DNA of 64,000 nucleotides from Flavobacteriales bacterium (GCA_020635715.1 JACJZG010000005.1:120752-184751); one strand, 5' to 3'. Positions 9,532 through 18,271 are shown, counted from the stretch's first letter. Translations and numbers: made by a program. Notes: a model not told the origin generated them from the letters alone.

Positions 9532-10572
9532 ATGACCATGCGAACAACACTCCTCCTCCTTTCGGGCACCCTACTTCCAGTGCTTGCCAACGCGCAATGC
9601 GACCACGACCCCGTGATCAGCCCCAGCGCCCCCATCCTCTGCCCCGAAGAGGATGCCGTGCTCTCCACCGGCCTCTTCGATGCCTACCAATGGTACGTCA
9701 ACGGGGAGCTGATCCCCGAAGCCACCGGGCAGGTGCTGACGGTGCCGGGTTATGATGCCATTGCGAACACCTATACCGTGGCGGCCACCCTCGATGGCTG
9801 CACCGAGCTTTCCCCGGGTGTGCTGGTGGATGGTTGGGCCTTCATACCGCCGTACGTGATCCACAATGGCGACGAGCCCTACGCGATCGTGGGCGAAGGT
9901 GGTTCGCAGTTCTGCGAGGGGGATACGCTCATCCTTACGCTGGCCCCTGGGTACACGGAGAACATCCAATGGTCCGATGGCGGGGTGGACATTCCGAACG
10001 CGAACGGACAGGAGCTGATCGTGACCACCAGCGGGCTGTACCATGTGGTGGCCGCGCCGGATGTGTGCCCGAATTCGCTCATGTCCCTGGGTGTCACCAT
10101 CGCGGTGGAATTCACGCCCACCAGCCAGGCGGTGATCGAAGAGGACGGGACGCAACTCTGCGCCGATATCACCGGCACCAGCTACACCTGGTACCTTCAG
10201 GGAACGGAGATACCCGGAGCGAACACCCAATGCATCACCTACGAGTCCAACGGTCCTTACACCGTGCTTGTTGAGCAGCAGCACCCCTGCGTGGCCCTGA
10301 GCGAGCCCTTCCTGTTCAGCGGCCTGCATGAACCGGATGCCACGACGGGCCGTGCCTTCCCGGTACCGGCGAACGAACTGATGACCATCACGTGGGAGAA
10401 TGACGCCCCGGCGGGTGCCTGGCGCCTGTTGGATGCCGCAGGTCGCACGGTGCTCACGGGCACCTCCCTCGGGCCGGGCCGCATGGAATTGGATGTGCGG
10501 CAGCTGGCCTCCGGCCGTTATACCCTGCACACGACATCGCGCGCACCCGTTCCGGTGGTGGTGGGGCGCTGA
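9532..10572 (+). CDS. T9SS type A sorting domain-containing secreted protein
   Basis: About 346 residues, starting at ATG 9532 (or 9538) directly before a signal peptide (MRTTLLLLSGTLLPVLANAQ). In-frame codons further upstream lack signal-like character. The body consists of repeated Ig-like/PKD-like units, each with a Gln-Trp-Tyr-type core (AYQWYVNGELIPEATGQ, NIQWSDGGVDIPNANGQE, SYTWYLQGTEIPGANTQ), a design common in Bacteroidota surface proteins. The C-terminus (GRAFPVPANELMTITW ... LASGRYTLHT) is a type A T9SS sorting domain. It is therefore predicted to be exported across the outer membrane; ligand or role is unknown. TACCTTCA at 9502-9509 may be its promoter box. Confidence 0.85.
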   Translation: MTMRTTLLLLSGTLLPVLANAQCDHDPVISPSAPILCPEEDAVLSTGLFDAYQWYVNGELIPEATGQVLTVPGYDAIANTYTVAATLDGCTELSPGVLVDGWAFIPPYVIHNGDEPYAIVGEGGSQFCEGDTLILTLAPGYTENIQWSDGGVDIPNANGQELIVTTSGLYHVVAAPDVCPNSLMSLGVTIAVEFTPTSQAVIEEDGTQLCADITGTSYTWYLQGTEIPGANTQCITYESNGPYTVLVEQQHPCVALSEPFLFSGLHEPDATTGRAFPVPANELMTITWENDAPAGAWRLLDAAGRTVLTGTSLGPGRMELDVRQLASGRYTLHTTSRAPVPVVVGR

Positions 10573-10584
10573 GCCGTGGAGGTG

Positions 10585-10608
10585 TCCGCTGGTGCTCCTG
10601 CCAGCGGA
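10585..10608 (+). terminator. Hairpin downstream of the T9SS protein gene
   Basis: TCCGCTGG and CCAGCGGA form an 8-bp stem with an 8-nt loop, 13 bases after the stop codon. No T-run follows. Confidence 0.5.
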
Positions 10609-10672
10609 TACCTTCGCTCCGCGCTTGCCTGTCGCTTTGGTGGCTCCGACCAGACCTGTTCTTCCCGAAGCC

Positions 10673-10711
10673 GGTCATCGCGAGCCTGCCAGCAGGCAGG
10701 CGAAGCGAAGC
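10673..10711. repeat. Dispersed GTCATCGCGAGC...GCGAAGC-type repeat with inner hairpin
   Basis: The segment begins GTCATCGCGAG and ends GGCGAAGCGAAGCA, with an inner 7-bp stem GCCTGCC/GGCAGGC. Its ends resemble a short interspersed repeat (GTCATTGCGAG...GAAGCAA) seen in many bacterial genomes. It ends two bases before the start codon of the MnmD gene. Confidence 0.6.
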
Positions 10712-10713
10712 AA

Positions 10714-11394
10714 ATGCCGGCCACCGCACCCGACTTCAGCCCACAGCGCACCGCCGATGGATCGTTGACCCTCCATAGCGCACAGCTGGGGGAACGCTAC
10801 CACAGTACGCACGGCGCTGTGCAGGAGAGCACGCATGTCTTCATCAAGCAGGGGCTGGAGGCGGTGGAGAAGCCGCAGGTGGATGTGCTGGAGGTGGGGC
10901 TGGGCACGGGCCTCAACCTGCTGCTCACTTGGATCCGCTGTCTGGAGGGCAAGCTCACCGTGCGGTACACCGCGATGGAGCCCTTCCCCGTGAGCGCCGA
11001 GCAGCTCACCGCTTTGGATCATTGCAACGAACTGGCCTGGCCCGGCCTCCACGAGCCTTTCATCGCCCGCATGACAAGCGACCAGGAAGAGCCTTGGGAA
11101 GCCCTTGGTGGCCTCAGCTTCCAGAAGCTGCCCTTGGCCGTGCAGGACCTGAAGGTCGAGGCCGTAGCCGATGTGATCTACTTCGATGCCTTCGGGCCCA
11201 ATACCCAGCCCGAGATGTGGACCTTGGACGTGTTCCAACGCATGCACCGGGCACTGCGGCCGGATGGACTTCTGGTGACCTATTGCGCGAAAGGCGAGGT
11301 GCGCCGCACCATGCAGCAGGCGGGCTTCAGCGTGGAGCGACTGCCGGGGCCGCCGGGCAAGCGGGAGATGCTGCGGGCGAGAAAGAGCGAATGA
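10714..11394 (+). CDS. mnmD: tRNA 5-methylaminomethyl-2-thiouridine(34) methyltransferase MnmD
   Basis: A 226-residue stand-alone MnmD-type methyltransferase (the equivalent of the N-terminal domain of E. coli MnmC). It uses SAM to convert nm5(s2)U to mnm5(s2)U at the tRNA wobble position. Seen: VDVLEVGLGTGLNLLLT (SAM-binding motif I, about residues 58-74), YTAMEPFPV (motif II), and DVIYFDAFGPNTQPEMWT (active-site region). It ends GLLVTYCAKGEVRRTMQQAG, characteristic of the family. ATG 10714 is chosen because the longer in-frame reading would translate the dispersed repeat. No FAD-dependent MnmC2 domain follows, as is normal in Bacteroidota. Confidence 0.9.
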   Translation: MPATAPDFSPQRTADGSLTLHSAQLGERYHSTHGAVQESTHVFIKQGLEAVEKPQVDVLEVGLGTGLNLLLTWIRCLEGKLTVRYTAMEPFPVSAEQLTALDHCNELAWPGLHEPFIARMTSDQEEPWEALGGLSFQKLPLAVQDLKVEAVADVIYFDAFGPNTQPEMWTLDVFQRMHRALRPDGLLVTYCAKGEVRRTMQQAGFSVERLPGPPGKREMLRARKSE

Positions 11395-11550
11395 GTTGTC
11401 AAAGACACAAAGGCATAGAGGATGCGATCGAGCAGGGTGCCGACCGTCGCTCAGGGCTCAGGAATTCGTGGCGCGTCCGTCGTGATGATCAGTGCTTTGG
11501 TCAGCGTGAACAAGGGGGTGGCACTGCGTTCCCTGCATTCCTCCATCTTC

Positions 11551-11588
11551 CGATCATCTGATCTTCTATTTTTCTGATCGTCTGATCG
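11551..11588. repeat. Degenerate GATC-nTCTGATC repeat
   Basis: The spacer before the Nudix gene contains repeated GATCATCTGATC and TGATCGTCTGATCG units around a short T-rich stretch. Each unit is near-palindromic. No function is evident; it may contribute to the promoter region. Confidence 0.4.
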
Positions 11589-11597
11589 CATTTCTCC

Positions 11598-12035
11598 ATG
11601 GCGTTCACCCTCCGCGTTTACGGCCTGCTCATGCATGAGGGCCGTGTGCTCGTGTCCGATGAGCTGATCAAGGGACAACGCATCACGAAGTTCCCAGGTG
11701 GCGGCTTGGAGTACGGCGAAGGACTGAAGGACTGCCTCGTGCGCGAGATCCGCGAGGAGATCGGCGTGGAGGCCCTGGACGTGCAGCACTTCTACACCAC
11801 CGACTTCTTCCAGCAGAGCGCCTTCCACAACACGCCCATGCAGGTGGTGAGCGTGTACTACACCTTTCGCGTGGCCGATCCCATGGCCATCCCCGTGGTG
11901 GAGGTGCCCTTCACCGGCATCACCGGTCCCGGCGACCAGGAGGTGTTCCGCTGGCTGCGCATCGCCGGTGGGAGGGAGGAGGAGCTTTCCCTGCCCATTG
12001 ACCGGGTGGTGTGGGGGATGCTGCGTGGTAGGTAG
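11598..12035 (+). CDS. Nudix hydrolase
   Basis: A 145-residue protein with a complete Nudix box at residues 35-57 (G-x5-E-x7-REIREEIGV, read as GGLEYGEGLKDCLVREIREE then IGV). The family hydrolyses nucleoside diphosphates linked to another moiety, using Mg ions held by the REx2EE glutamates. The box is preceded by KFPGGG, the usual context. The substrate cannot be inferred from sequence. It stands alone after a roughly 200-base spacer. Confidence 0.9.
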   Translation: MAFTLRVYGLLMHEGRVLVSDELIKGQRITKFPGGGLEYGEGLKDCLVREIREEIGVEALDVQHFYTTDFFQQSAFHNTPMQVVSVYYTFRVADPMAIPVVEVPFTGITGPGDQEVFRWLRIAGGREEELSLPIDRVVWGMLRGR

Positions 12036-12067
12036 AGCGGCAATGCTTGGCAGTGATGCCTGACGCA

Positions 12068-12263
12068 TCTTATTCTCATAACGCAAAGACGCGAAGAGCG
12101 CAGCGTGCGCAGAGGAATGCGCGGAGCTCAGGGAAGGCCTAAAGGGCGCGGAGGGACCCCCTGCGGCGGTTCAGGAGGGGGCACCAACCGATCTGCTCAC
12201 GGGATGAGGCCTGCGTATTCATCGGCGCAATCGGCGTCATCTGCGGAAAAAAGCATTTCAAGA
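12068..12263. repeat. Spacer with degenerate dispersed-repeat motifs
   Basis: Between the Nudix gene and the convergent hypothetical gene lie ACGCAAAGACGCGAAGAGCG (from about 12080) and a GGCGCAATCGGCGTCATCTGCGGAAAA-like run (from about 12224). Both resemble short intergenic repeat families common in Bacteroidota spacers. No gene is seen here. Confidence 0.35.
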
Positions 12264-12269
12264 TCAGGC

Positions 12270-12845
12270 TCACACCCCCAGTCGCCGCTGCACCTGGCTC
12301 GCCACCCGCTCGAATACGGCGTCGGGCTCGTAAGTGCGCCATTTCAACGCGTTCAGCTGCCCGCCCATCAGGAAGTACTGGTCGATGTTCGCGCGTTGCA
12401 TGTCCTCCACCACATGCGGCCGGAAGTTGAGCAGCGCGATCCAGCCGTCGGCATCGCTCACCTCCTCGAACCATTCGCTGTAGTATTCCTCATCGCTCGC
12501 GTGGAAGTTCAGCACGTTCTCGCCGATCAGGATGAACTTGACGATGCCCTGCGCCATCATCTCCTCCACGATGTTGCGCTTCAGGATCATGATGTCGTTA
12601 TGCAGCAGGTCGTTCCATTCGCCGATGAGCTCGATGATGGCATAGCCCTCGTCGTAGTCCGCATAGATCACCTTCATGTACAACGTGCTGCTGCCGAAGG
12701 CATCCCATTGCGGATGGATCACATGGTCGTACACCGCATGCGTGAATTCGAACTCGCTGTGCTCCTCCCCGAAGAAGGGCGAACGCTCATCCTCCTCCGC
12801 GGTGTAGTGGTGGCGCCAATTCCAGTACGGTTCGATGTCGTGCAT
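12270..12845 (-). CDS. Conserved-looking hypothetical cytosolic protein
   Basis: 191 residues, no signal peptide or membrane segment, acidic and rich in aromatic residues (MHDIEPYWNWRHHYTAEEDE; FFGEEHSEFEFTHAVYDHVI). The middle is predicted alpha/beta (YAIIELIGEWNDLLHNDIM; IVKFILIGENVLNFH). I do not recognise a named family. Codon use fits its neighbours, so it is real. It follows murQ by 44 bases on the same strand, with an inverted repeat in and around that gap. Confidence 0.7.
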   Translation of the reverse strand: MHDIEPYWNWRHHYTAEEDERSPFFGEEHSEFEFTHAVYDHVIHPQWDAFGSSTLYMKVIYADYDEGYAIIELIGEWNDLLHNDIMILKRNIVEEMMAQGIVKFILIGENVLNFHASDEEYYSEWFEEVSDADGWIALLNFRPHVVEDMQRANIDQYFLMGGQLNALKWRTYEPDAVFERVASQVQRRLGV

Positions 12846-12868
12846 GGGTCAAGTGTCAGGGGTAGGAA

Positions 12869-12907
12869 CAGGAGCAGGAGCAGGACGGGTCATTGCCCCT
12901 GCTCCTG
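12869..12907. terminator. Inverted repeat at the murQ 3' end
   Basis: CAGGAGCAGG (12869-12878, with an overlapping second copy at 12875-12884) pairs with CCTGCTCCTG (12898-12907). It overlaps the last MurQ codons, which therefore encode a low-complexity QGQEQGQ tail. Either an attenuator/terminator between murQ and the next gene or a repeat insertion. Confidence 0.4.
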
Positions 12908-13723
12908 CCCCTGGTCTTTCCTTGATTCTATCGCTTTCCTCACCGATCCGTACTCCTTCAGCAGGGCGTTCGCCGTTGCGTAGTCCACGCCGAGGCCGTC
13001 CATCACCATGCGCGTGCCGCGGTCGATGAGCTTGTGGTTGCTCAGTTGCATGTCCACCATGCGGTTGCCCTTCACGCGGCCCAGCTGGATCATCACGCTC
13101 GTGCTGATCATGTTCAACACGAGCTTCTGCGCCGTGCCGCTCTTCATGCGCGTGCTGCCGGTAACGAACTCCGGGCCCACCACCACCACGATGGGGTGCT
13201 GCGCCGTGGTGGCCAGCGCACTACCGGGGTTGCAGGTGATGCCGCCCGTGAGGATGCCCGCCGCGTTGCAGCGTTCCAGCGCGCCGATCACGTAGGGCGT
13301 ACCACCGCTGGCCGCGATGCCGATCACCACGTCATCCGCACCCACGTTGTGCTCCTGCAGGTCCTTCCAGCCTTGCTCACGGTCGTCCTCCGCGAATTCC
13401 ACCGCCTTCCGGATGGCGCTGTCGCCACCGGCGATGAGGCCGATGACCATGCCGTGCGGCACCCCGAAGGTGGGCGGGCATTCGCTGGCGTCCACGATGC
13501 CCAGGCGGCCGCTGGTGCCGGCGCCGAGGTAGAAGAGGCGACCGCCGCGCCGCATGCGCTCCACGGTGGCATCGACCAACGCCTCGATGGCCGGGAGCAC
13601 CTCGGCCACTGCCTCGGGGACCGTGCGGTCCTCGGTGTTCATGTGCTGCAGCAGTTCCGCGGTGGACATGCGTTCCAGGTGGTCGTAGCGCGAGGCGCTC
13701 TCGGTGATCCGCTGCACAGGCAT
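12890..13723 (-). CDS. murQ: N-acetylmuramic acid 6-phosphate etherase
   Basis: 277 residues. MurQ cleaves the lactyl ether of MurNAc-6-P to give GlcNAc-6-P and D-lactate during peptidoglycan recycling in the cytosol. Seen: the SIS-domain sugar-phosphate site (GGRLFYLGAGTSGRLGIVDA, about residues 60-79), ECPPTFG (containing the family's catalytic Glu region), GIAASGGTPYVIGAL, and VGPEFVTGSTRMKSGTAQK. The last of these matches the MurQ/GCKR signature. Length is slightly short of the usual ~300 because the C-terminal helical part ends early in a Gln/Glu-rich tail. No MurNAc kinase or transporter lies nearby. Confidence 0.95.
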   Translation of the reverse strand: MPVQRITESASRYDHLERMSTAELLQHMNTEDRTVPEAVAEVLPAIEALVDATVERMRRGGRLFYLGAGTSGRLGIVDASECPPTFGVPHGMVIGLIAGGDSAIRKAVEFAEDDREQGWKDLQEHNVGADDVVIGIAASGGTPYVIGALERCNAAGILTGGITCNPGSALATTAQHPIVVVVGPEFVTGSTRMKSGTAQKLVLNMISTSVMIQLGRVKGNRMVDMQLSNHKLIDRGTRMVMDGLGVDYATANALLKEYGSVRKAIESRKDQGQEQGQ

Positions 13724-13740
13724 GGGCTGAAAGTTGGTGC

Positions 13741-13766
13741 AAAGAAAAGGCCGCCCGAGGGCGGCC
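13741..13766 (-). terminator. Rho-independent terminator of the T9SS hydrolase gene
   Basis: GGCCGCCC and GGGCGGCC form a strong short stem, followed on the minus strand by CCTTTTCTTT, a usable T-run. It lies 23 bases past the stop of the hydrolase gene. Confidence 0.8.
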
Positions 13767-13789
13767 CTTCCGTTGGATGGTGATCTGCC

Positions 13790-15319
13790 TTACTCCAGGA
13801 TGAGCTTGCGGGTCAGGCTGCCTTCGTCGAAGAACAGCTCCATGTAGTACGATCCGGCGCTCAATCCGGAACGATCGAAGGTGAAGCGGTCGCGGTTCAC
13901 GTTGTCGTTGCGCACGATCCGGCCCTGGCCGTCATACAACACGTAATTGCGGATGATGGCCTCAGCGCTGCTGATCTCGGTCATGCGGGCCACTGGGTTC
14001 GGGTAGACCTTCACACCGTTGGCGATGGCGGAGTTCTCGGCGATACCCACGTTCAACTCCAGCGCACGGTACATGCGGGGAGTGATGAAGTTCTGCAGGG
14101 TGTCGATGTAGGCGAGTGCGCGGTTGCGGCCACCAACTGTGCCCAAAGCGGATAGGAGGGGGTTGCTGGCATAGCCGTTGGCCATACGCTGGAAGGCGCC
14201 GGCCTCATCGATACCGAGAGCTGCGCATCCGTTCACCACGGCGGTGGTATCCCACCACTCCCATGGACCCGAGGCGTTCTGGATCGCGGTGATGGGGAAT
14301 AGACCTTCATTGCCTTCGTTCACCGTGCCAGCGAGCGCGCCCTGGGCATAGTTCGTCACGTCATCGGTGAAGGGTGGGTTCAGCCATATGTCGTTGTTCC
14401 CGTACTCATTCGCCAACTGGGTCACACGGCCGCTGCCGTCCACGTTCACCACCGCGAAGCTGGTGCCCGGTACGAACACAGTACCGTTCATGTAGGGGGC
14501 GAAGGGGTCGTTCACACCATGGATGCTGCAGATGGGCACCTCGCCAGGCTCCAGCCAGGAGCTGTCGCCAAGCGCACCACCGATGTTGAAGATCATGCTG
14601 ATGTCGGTGGAATAGCCAGGGTGGTTGTCATTGTTCAATGCAGGGTTTCCGCCAAGGCCACCGAAGTCACCGAGGATCGCCGGATCCACCATGAAGAGGT
14701 TCGTCTCCGTGTTGAAGAACTTGAGCAGTTGGATCTCGCTGGTCTCCTGTAGGGTGGCATAGGCCAGCGCCGTGTAGCCACCGGAACCCTGACCACCGAT
14801 CACGATCTTGTCATTGCTGATGCCGTATGGGTTGCCCTCGGTGATGCTTTTACGCATGAAACGCACCGCCGTCTTGGCATCCTGCATGGAGCGATAGACC
14901 GCCTGGATGATGGTTTGTTTACGGGTCTGTTCGGAATCCGAAGTGGGAAGCCAGCCCGTGCGGTAACTGATAGCGGCCACCACATAGCCCTTCTTCGCGA
15001 ATCGGCGACACATCTCTACCGTGGCGCTATCGGTCTTGTCACCTGTAGCTAACTGGTTGATGTAACGGGGCAGGAAGGATCCGGTATGGACGTAAACGAT
15101 CAACGGACGGTCTGTTTGTGTGTCGCCGGTCGGGGTATACACATCCATCACCAGCGGCTGTAGCTGTGGTGTTCCGGTCAGGACGGAGAAGTTCTGGCCA
15201 TAGACCACATTGGACTGTACATCCACTGAGCTGAACTGTTCCGTGAGGTAGCGTTGTGCATTGGCCTGTGCCGATGCCAACACACCGATCACAGCAAGTG
15301 CGTGTAAGGTTCTTTTCAT
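13790..15319 (-). CDS. T9SS-exported alpha/beta hydrolase (carboxylesterase-like)
   Basis: 509 residues: signal peptide (MKRTLHALAVIGVLASAQANA), alpha/beta-hydrolase domain (about 50-300) and a C-terminal T9SS type A domain starting near VKVYPNPVARMTEISS. The oxyanion segment is RPLIVYVHTGSFLPR, and the nucleophile elbow is IGGQGSGGYTALA with Ser at about 179. The first Gly of the usual GxSxG is replaced by Gln (Q-G-S-G-G). DGVNDP-like acid motif: SIHGVNDPFAPY. The gene lies 60 bases downstream of a TonB-dependent receptor on the same strand, so an exported esterase feeding a receptor is plausible (inference). A TAGCTTTG box at 15355-15362 suggests it can also be transcribed on its own. Confidence 0.82.
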   Translation of the reverse strand: MKRTLHALAVIGVLASAQANAQRYLTEQFSSVDVQSNVVYGQNFSVLTGTPQLQPLVMDVYTPTGDTQTDRPLIVYVHTGSFLPRYINQLATGDKTDSATVEMCRRFAKKGYVVAAISYRTGWLPTSDSEQTRKQTIIQAVYRSMQDAKTAVRFMRKSITEGNPYGISNDKIVIGGQGSGGYTALAYATLQETSEIQLLKFFNTETNLFMVDPAILGDFGGLGGNPALNNDNHPGYSTDISMIFNIGGALGDSSWLEPGEVPICSIHGVNDPFAPYMNGTVFVPGTSFAVVNVDGSGRVTQLANEYGNNDIWLNPPFTDDVTNYAQGALAGTVNEGNEGLFPITAIQNASGPWEWWDTTAVVNGCAALGIDEAGAFQRMANGYASNPLLSALGTVGGRNRALAYIDTLQNFITPRMYRALELNVGIAENSAIANGVKVYPNPVARMTEISSAEAIIRNYVLYDGQGRIVRNDNVNRDRFTFDRSGLSAGSYYMELFFDEGSLTRKLILE

Positions 15320-15354
15320 TGCTGAAGCGTGTTTGTTTCTTGGTTCTGGTCAGT

Positions 15355-15362
15355 CAAAGCTA
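15355..15362 (-). promoter_or_regulatory. Promoter -7-like box TAGCTTTG
   Basis: An exact TAnnTTTG match on the minus strand, 35 bases before the hydrolase ATG and just past the receptor stop codon. It implies a separate or internal promoter. Confidence 0.5.
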
Positions 15363-15379
15363 AGTCGAAAAAGCGCTTA

Positions 15380-18214
15380 TCATGGTTGTGCGCCTTTCTT
15401 GGTCCAGTTGGGTTCGTACAACACCGAAATGTATGCCATACGGCCCACCAAGGGGCCGCCGTACACCATGTATACCTTGTTATCCAGTAGGTTGCTTGCC
15501 CCCATTTTGAAGGTGCAGTCGATCTTAGGTACCCGCTTGCTCAACTGTCCATCAAGCATATCGTAGCTGGGTATCGTTCCAGTGAATTGTGGCGAGCCCT
15601 CGAACACGAATCCTTCGATCCACCGATAGTTGAAGTTGAAACCCCAGTTCTGGATCGGTATTCCCCAAAGCACCTTGCTGATATCCCTCCCGCTCAGAGT
15701 GATGTTGTACTTGTGTTCCGGGGTATTGAACGCTGGAATGATAGGGTCATCATCCAACGTGTTAAGCTTGTTCCAAGAGTAATTGCCGCTCAGGGCGAAG
15801 TACTTGGCGAAGAAGTAACTGGCACCGAGTGAAAAGCCTTGTGTGGTCACCTGCCGCGTGGCATTGGCAGCCACCCGGTAAACTTGCACAGAGCCGAGGT
15901 CCACCGAGTTGGTCAGTGCTAGGACATTCACGTCTGCACCGAGTTGGAAGCCAAGGAAGTCCTGGTAGAAGCTGTAGTAGTAAGAACCATCTACGAAGAG
16001 GTTCTTCCAAAGTGTGTGGCGGAAACCGAATTCGATGGTCTTCACCTTTTCAGGAACAACAGGTGCCACATCGAAATACTCCAAGGTATCTGCGTTGCTG
16101 CTCAAGGAATTGATCAGCGATGGGACGGTCACGAGGTCGTTTACACCGTTCAGATTGCCCAGCAGGATCGCCCGTCCTACGTTGTAGTACAAGTACTGGT
16201 CTTGCAAGGTGGGGTTACGAATAGCGGAGGAAAAGGAAAGACGAAGGATGTTCTCCGGGTTGAAGCTGTACACCGCGCTGGCGGCAGGCGAGAACACGAA
16301 GGGGAAGTTGACGTTCTTGTCAACCCTGGCCGTTGCGGTCAACTTCAGCTTCTCACCTTTCAGCACCCGACGCTCGGCACCCACGTACACCCCGAACTCG
16401 TGGTTCGTGATCCGGGTCCCGCTCGTATCGGAGAAAATGTTCCCGCGTGAATCCGGCATGTAATAGCGGAAACTGCCACCGCCGGTGAGCGTGAACTTGC
16501 CCGCCTTGAAACGTCGCTCACCCTGGTTGTGCCACAGCTTGGAACGGTCGTAGAAGCGGGTGCCACCTTCGCTGAACAGGCGGTTGGTGATGTCTTTGAA
16601 AGCAGCTGCGTATTCAGCGGTTCCTGGTTCAAGTCTGTCCTGATAGTCATTGAACGTGCCGGCACTCGTTTGTCCACTATTGGCAAATGCTCTTGCTTGA
16701 TCGTGTAGACCTTGCAAGAAGGCTTGATTCTCATTCTCCCATTGCTCGATCGCCGGTCGGTCGAAAATGAACGTAGCCGGAGGGCCGGGTGAGAAAACCG
16801 GCTGCGGGAATCCTGGCGACGTGAAGACCTGGTTCTGATATCCTCCGCTCACCCATTGGTTCCGATAATCCTGGAACCACCGTGCATCGTCCTTCGCCAG
16901 ATCTTGCAAGCGGAAGGCCGTGAAGACGGCATCGTAGCTGTTTCCAGCATCTTCATGGGTGAAATACGTGCGGAAAAAGCCCCGCTCACCTGCGTTCAGC
17001 TCCAATCGATGTTGGAAGAAGAGAATGTCCTGCAGGCGATAGCGGTTATCACCTTGATAGACGGTGGTGCCTGTACCGAAACTTGTAGCGGCTACGATCC
17101 TGAGGCTATCACTCCACTTGTAATGATAGGCCAATGATGTCTTCAGGTTCTTCGTGTCGTAGTCCACCAGATCCACTTCTCGATAACCGTCCCGGTGGTA
17201 GGTGCCAAGTCCCCAGGTAGTCAACCCACTGGTGCTGGAGGCCTCATCGCCATAGCGGTTCACGGCATCATACCCACCGGGGTTGTTCTCATTGGTGTCA
17301 CTGGACTCCGTTGGTGAGAGGTTATCGGCGGTCCAGTCCAACGCCTGGAAGTAGTAAAGGTTGAATTTCAACGCTGAGCGCTCTCTCCCCTGTGCACCTT
17401 TGAAGACATGCGAATAACGCACTGCACTTTCCACCAAGTTCCGCTCACCCATTTTTGCCATGGCGCTCAATCCACGGAAGTGATAGGGGTCCTTGGTCGT
17501 CATGCTGATCACGCCATTGAAGGCATTCGGGCCATAGTATGCTGAACTGGCCCCAACGATTAGGTCTACTTTCATCACGTCCAATTCACTTGCACCAAGA
17601 AAATTCCCAAGGGAGAAATTGAGGCCCGGGCTCTGGTTGTCCACCCCGTCGATCAGTTGCAGGGATCGTACAGGGCTTGTACTGTTGAAACCACGTGTAT
17701 TGATCACCTTGAACCCAAGACTGGCTGCGGTCATGTCCACACCTTTCAACGTGCCCAGACCTTCGTAGAAATCACCACTGGGAGCCTCCTTGATCGCGAT
17801 CAGGTCCATGCTCTCCACCGTCAACGGTGCCTGCTTCTGCTTCTCGCTGATCCGGCTGCCGATCACCTCCGCCTCCTTCAGCAGCACCTGGTCCGTGCTC
17901 AGCTTGAACTTCAGTTCCTGGTCCAGGCTCTTCACCTGGATCTCCTGCGCCGAGTAACCGATGAAGCTCACGACCAGGGTATAGGGCGGCAGCTCGTTCG
18001 TCAGGATCTCGAAACGCCCATCGAAGTCGGTGACCGCACCGGTGGTGGTTCCCTTGATCACCACGCTGGCACCGATCAACGTCTCACCCGAGTTCTGGTC
18101 CGTCACGGTGCCGCGCAGCTTGTACTGCTGGGCGTTGGCGGCCAGCGATGCGCAGGCCACGAATAGAAGCAGGGCGATGCGACGAAGGAGGTGCTGGGTC
18201 CTGGGCAAGGGCAT
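15380..18214 (-). CDS. TonB-dependent receptor with carboxypeptidase-like N-terminal domain
   Basis: 944 residues, outer-membrane beta-barrel transporter driven by TonB. Signal peptide to about residue 28, then a carboxypeptidase-regulatory-like domain (YKLRGTVTDQNSGETLIGAS, ...VSFIGYSAQEI). The plug domain follows (TVESMDLIAIKEAPSGDFYE, INTRGFNSTSPVRSLQLIDG, SSAYYGPNAFNGVISMTTK), then a long barrel rich in alternating aromatic residues. The C-terminal strand ends MAYISVLYEPNWTKKGAQP. Unlike SusC it has no SusD partner beside it; the neighbour is a T9SS-exported hydrolase. Substrate unknown. Part of the barrel (about 15.5-17.7 kb) uses more A/T-ending codons than the surrounding genes. Confidence 0.93.
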   Translation of the reverse strand: MPLPRTQHLLRRIALLLFVACASLAANAQQYKLRGTVTDQNSGETLIGASVVIKGTTTGAVTDFDGRFEILTNELPPYTLVVSFIGYSAQEIQVKSLDQELKFKLSTDQVLLKEAEVIGSRISEKQKQAPLTVESMDLIAIKEAPSGDFYEGLGTLKGVDMTAASLGFKVINTRGFNSTSPVRSLQLIDGVDNQSPGLNFSLGNFLGASELDVMKVDLIVGASSAYYGPNAFNGVISMTTKDPYHFRGLSAMAKMGERNLVESAVRYSHVFKGAQGRERSALKFNLYYFQALDWTADNLSPTESSDTNENNPGGYDAVNRYGDEASSTSGLTTWGLGTYHRDGYREVDLVDYDTKNLKTSLAYHYKWSDSLRIVAATSFGTGTTVYQGDNRYRLQDILFFQHRLELNAGERGFFRTYFTHEDAGNSYDAVFTAFRLQDLAKDDARWFQDYRNQWVSGGYQNQVFTSPGFPQPVFSPGPPATFIFDRPAIEQWENENQAFLQGLHDQARAFANSGQTSAGTFNDYQDRLEPGTAEYAAAFKDITNRLFSEGGTRFYDRSKLWHNQGERRFKAGKFTLTGGGSFRYYMPDSRGNIFSDTSGTRITNHEFGVYVGAERRVLKGEKLKLTATARVDKNVNFPFVFSPAASAVYSFNPENILRLSFSSAIRNPTLQDQYLYYNVGRAILLGNLNGVNDLVTVPSLINSLSSNADTLEYFDVAPVVPEKVKTIEFGFRHTLWKNLFVDGSYYYSFYQDFLGFQLGADVNVLALTNSVDLGSVQVYRVAANATRQVTTQGFSLGASYFFAKYFALSGNYSWNKLNTLDDDPIIPAFNTPEHKYNITLSGRDISKVLWGIPIQNWGFNFNYRWIEGFVFEGSPQFTGTIPSYDMLDGQLSKRVPKIDCTFKMGASNLLDNKVYMVYGGPLVGRMAYISVLYEPNWTKKGAQP

Positions 18215-18243
18215 GCTTGATGTTCTTTCGGGAGGGGCTTGGC

Positions 18244-18251
18244 TAAATATA
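18244..18251 (-). promoter_or_regulatory. Promoter -7-like box TATATTTA
   Basis: TATATTTA (TAnnTTTG with the final G changed) lies 29 bases upstream of the receptor ATG on the minus strand. Confidence 0.4.
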
Positions 18252-18271
18252 ATCGAATTGGACGCCTCACT

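Noticed and set aside
12036..12269. Possible small gene in the spacer
   Set aside because: Only repeat-like fragments are seen; no frame with coding bias.
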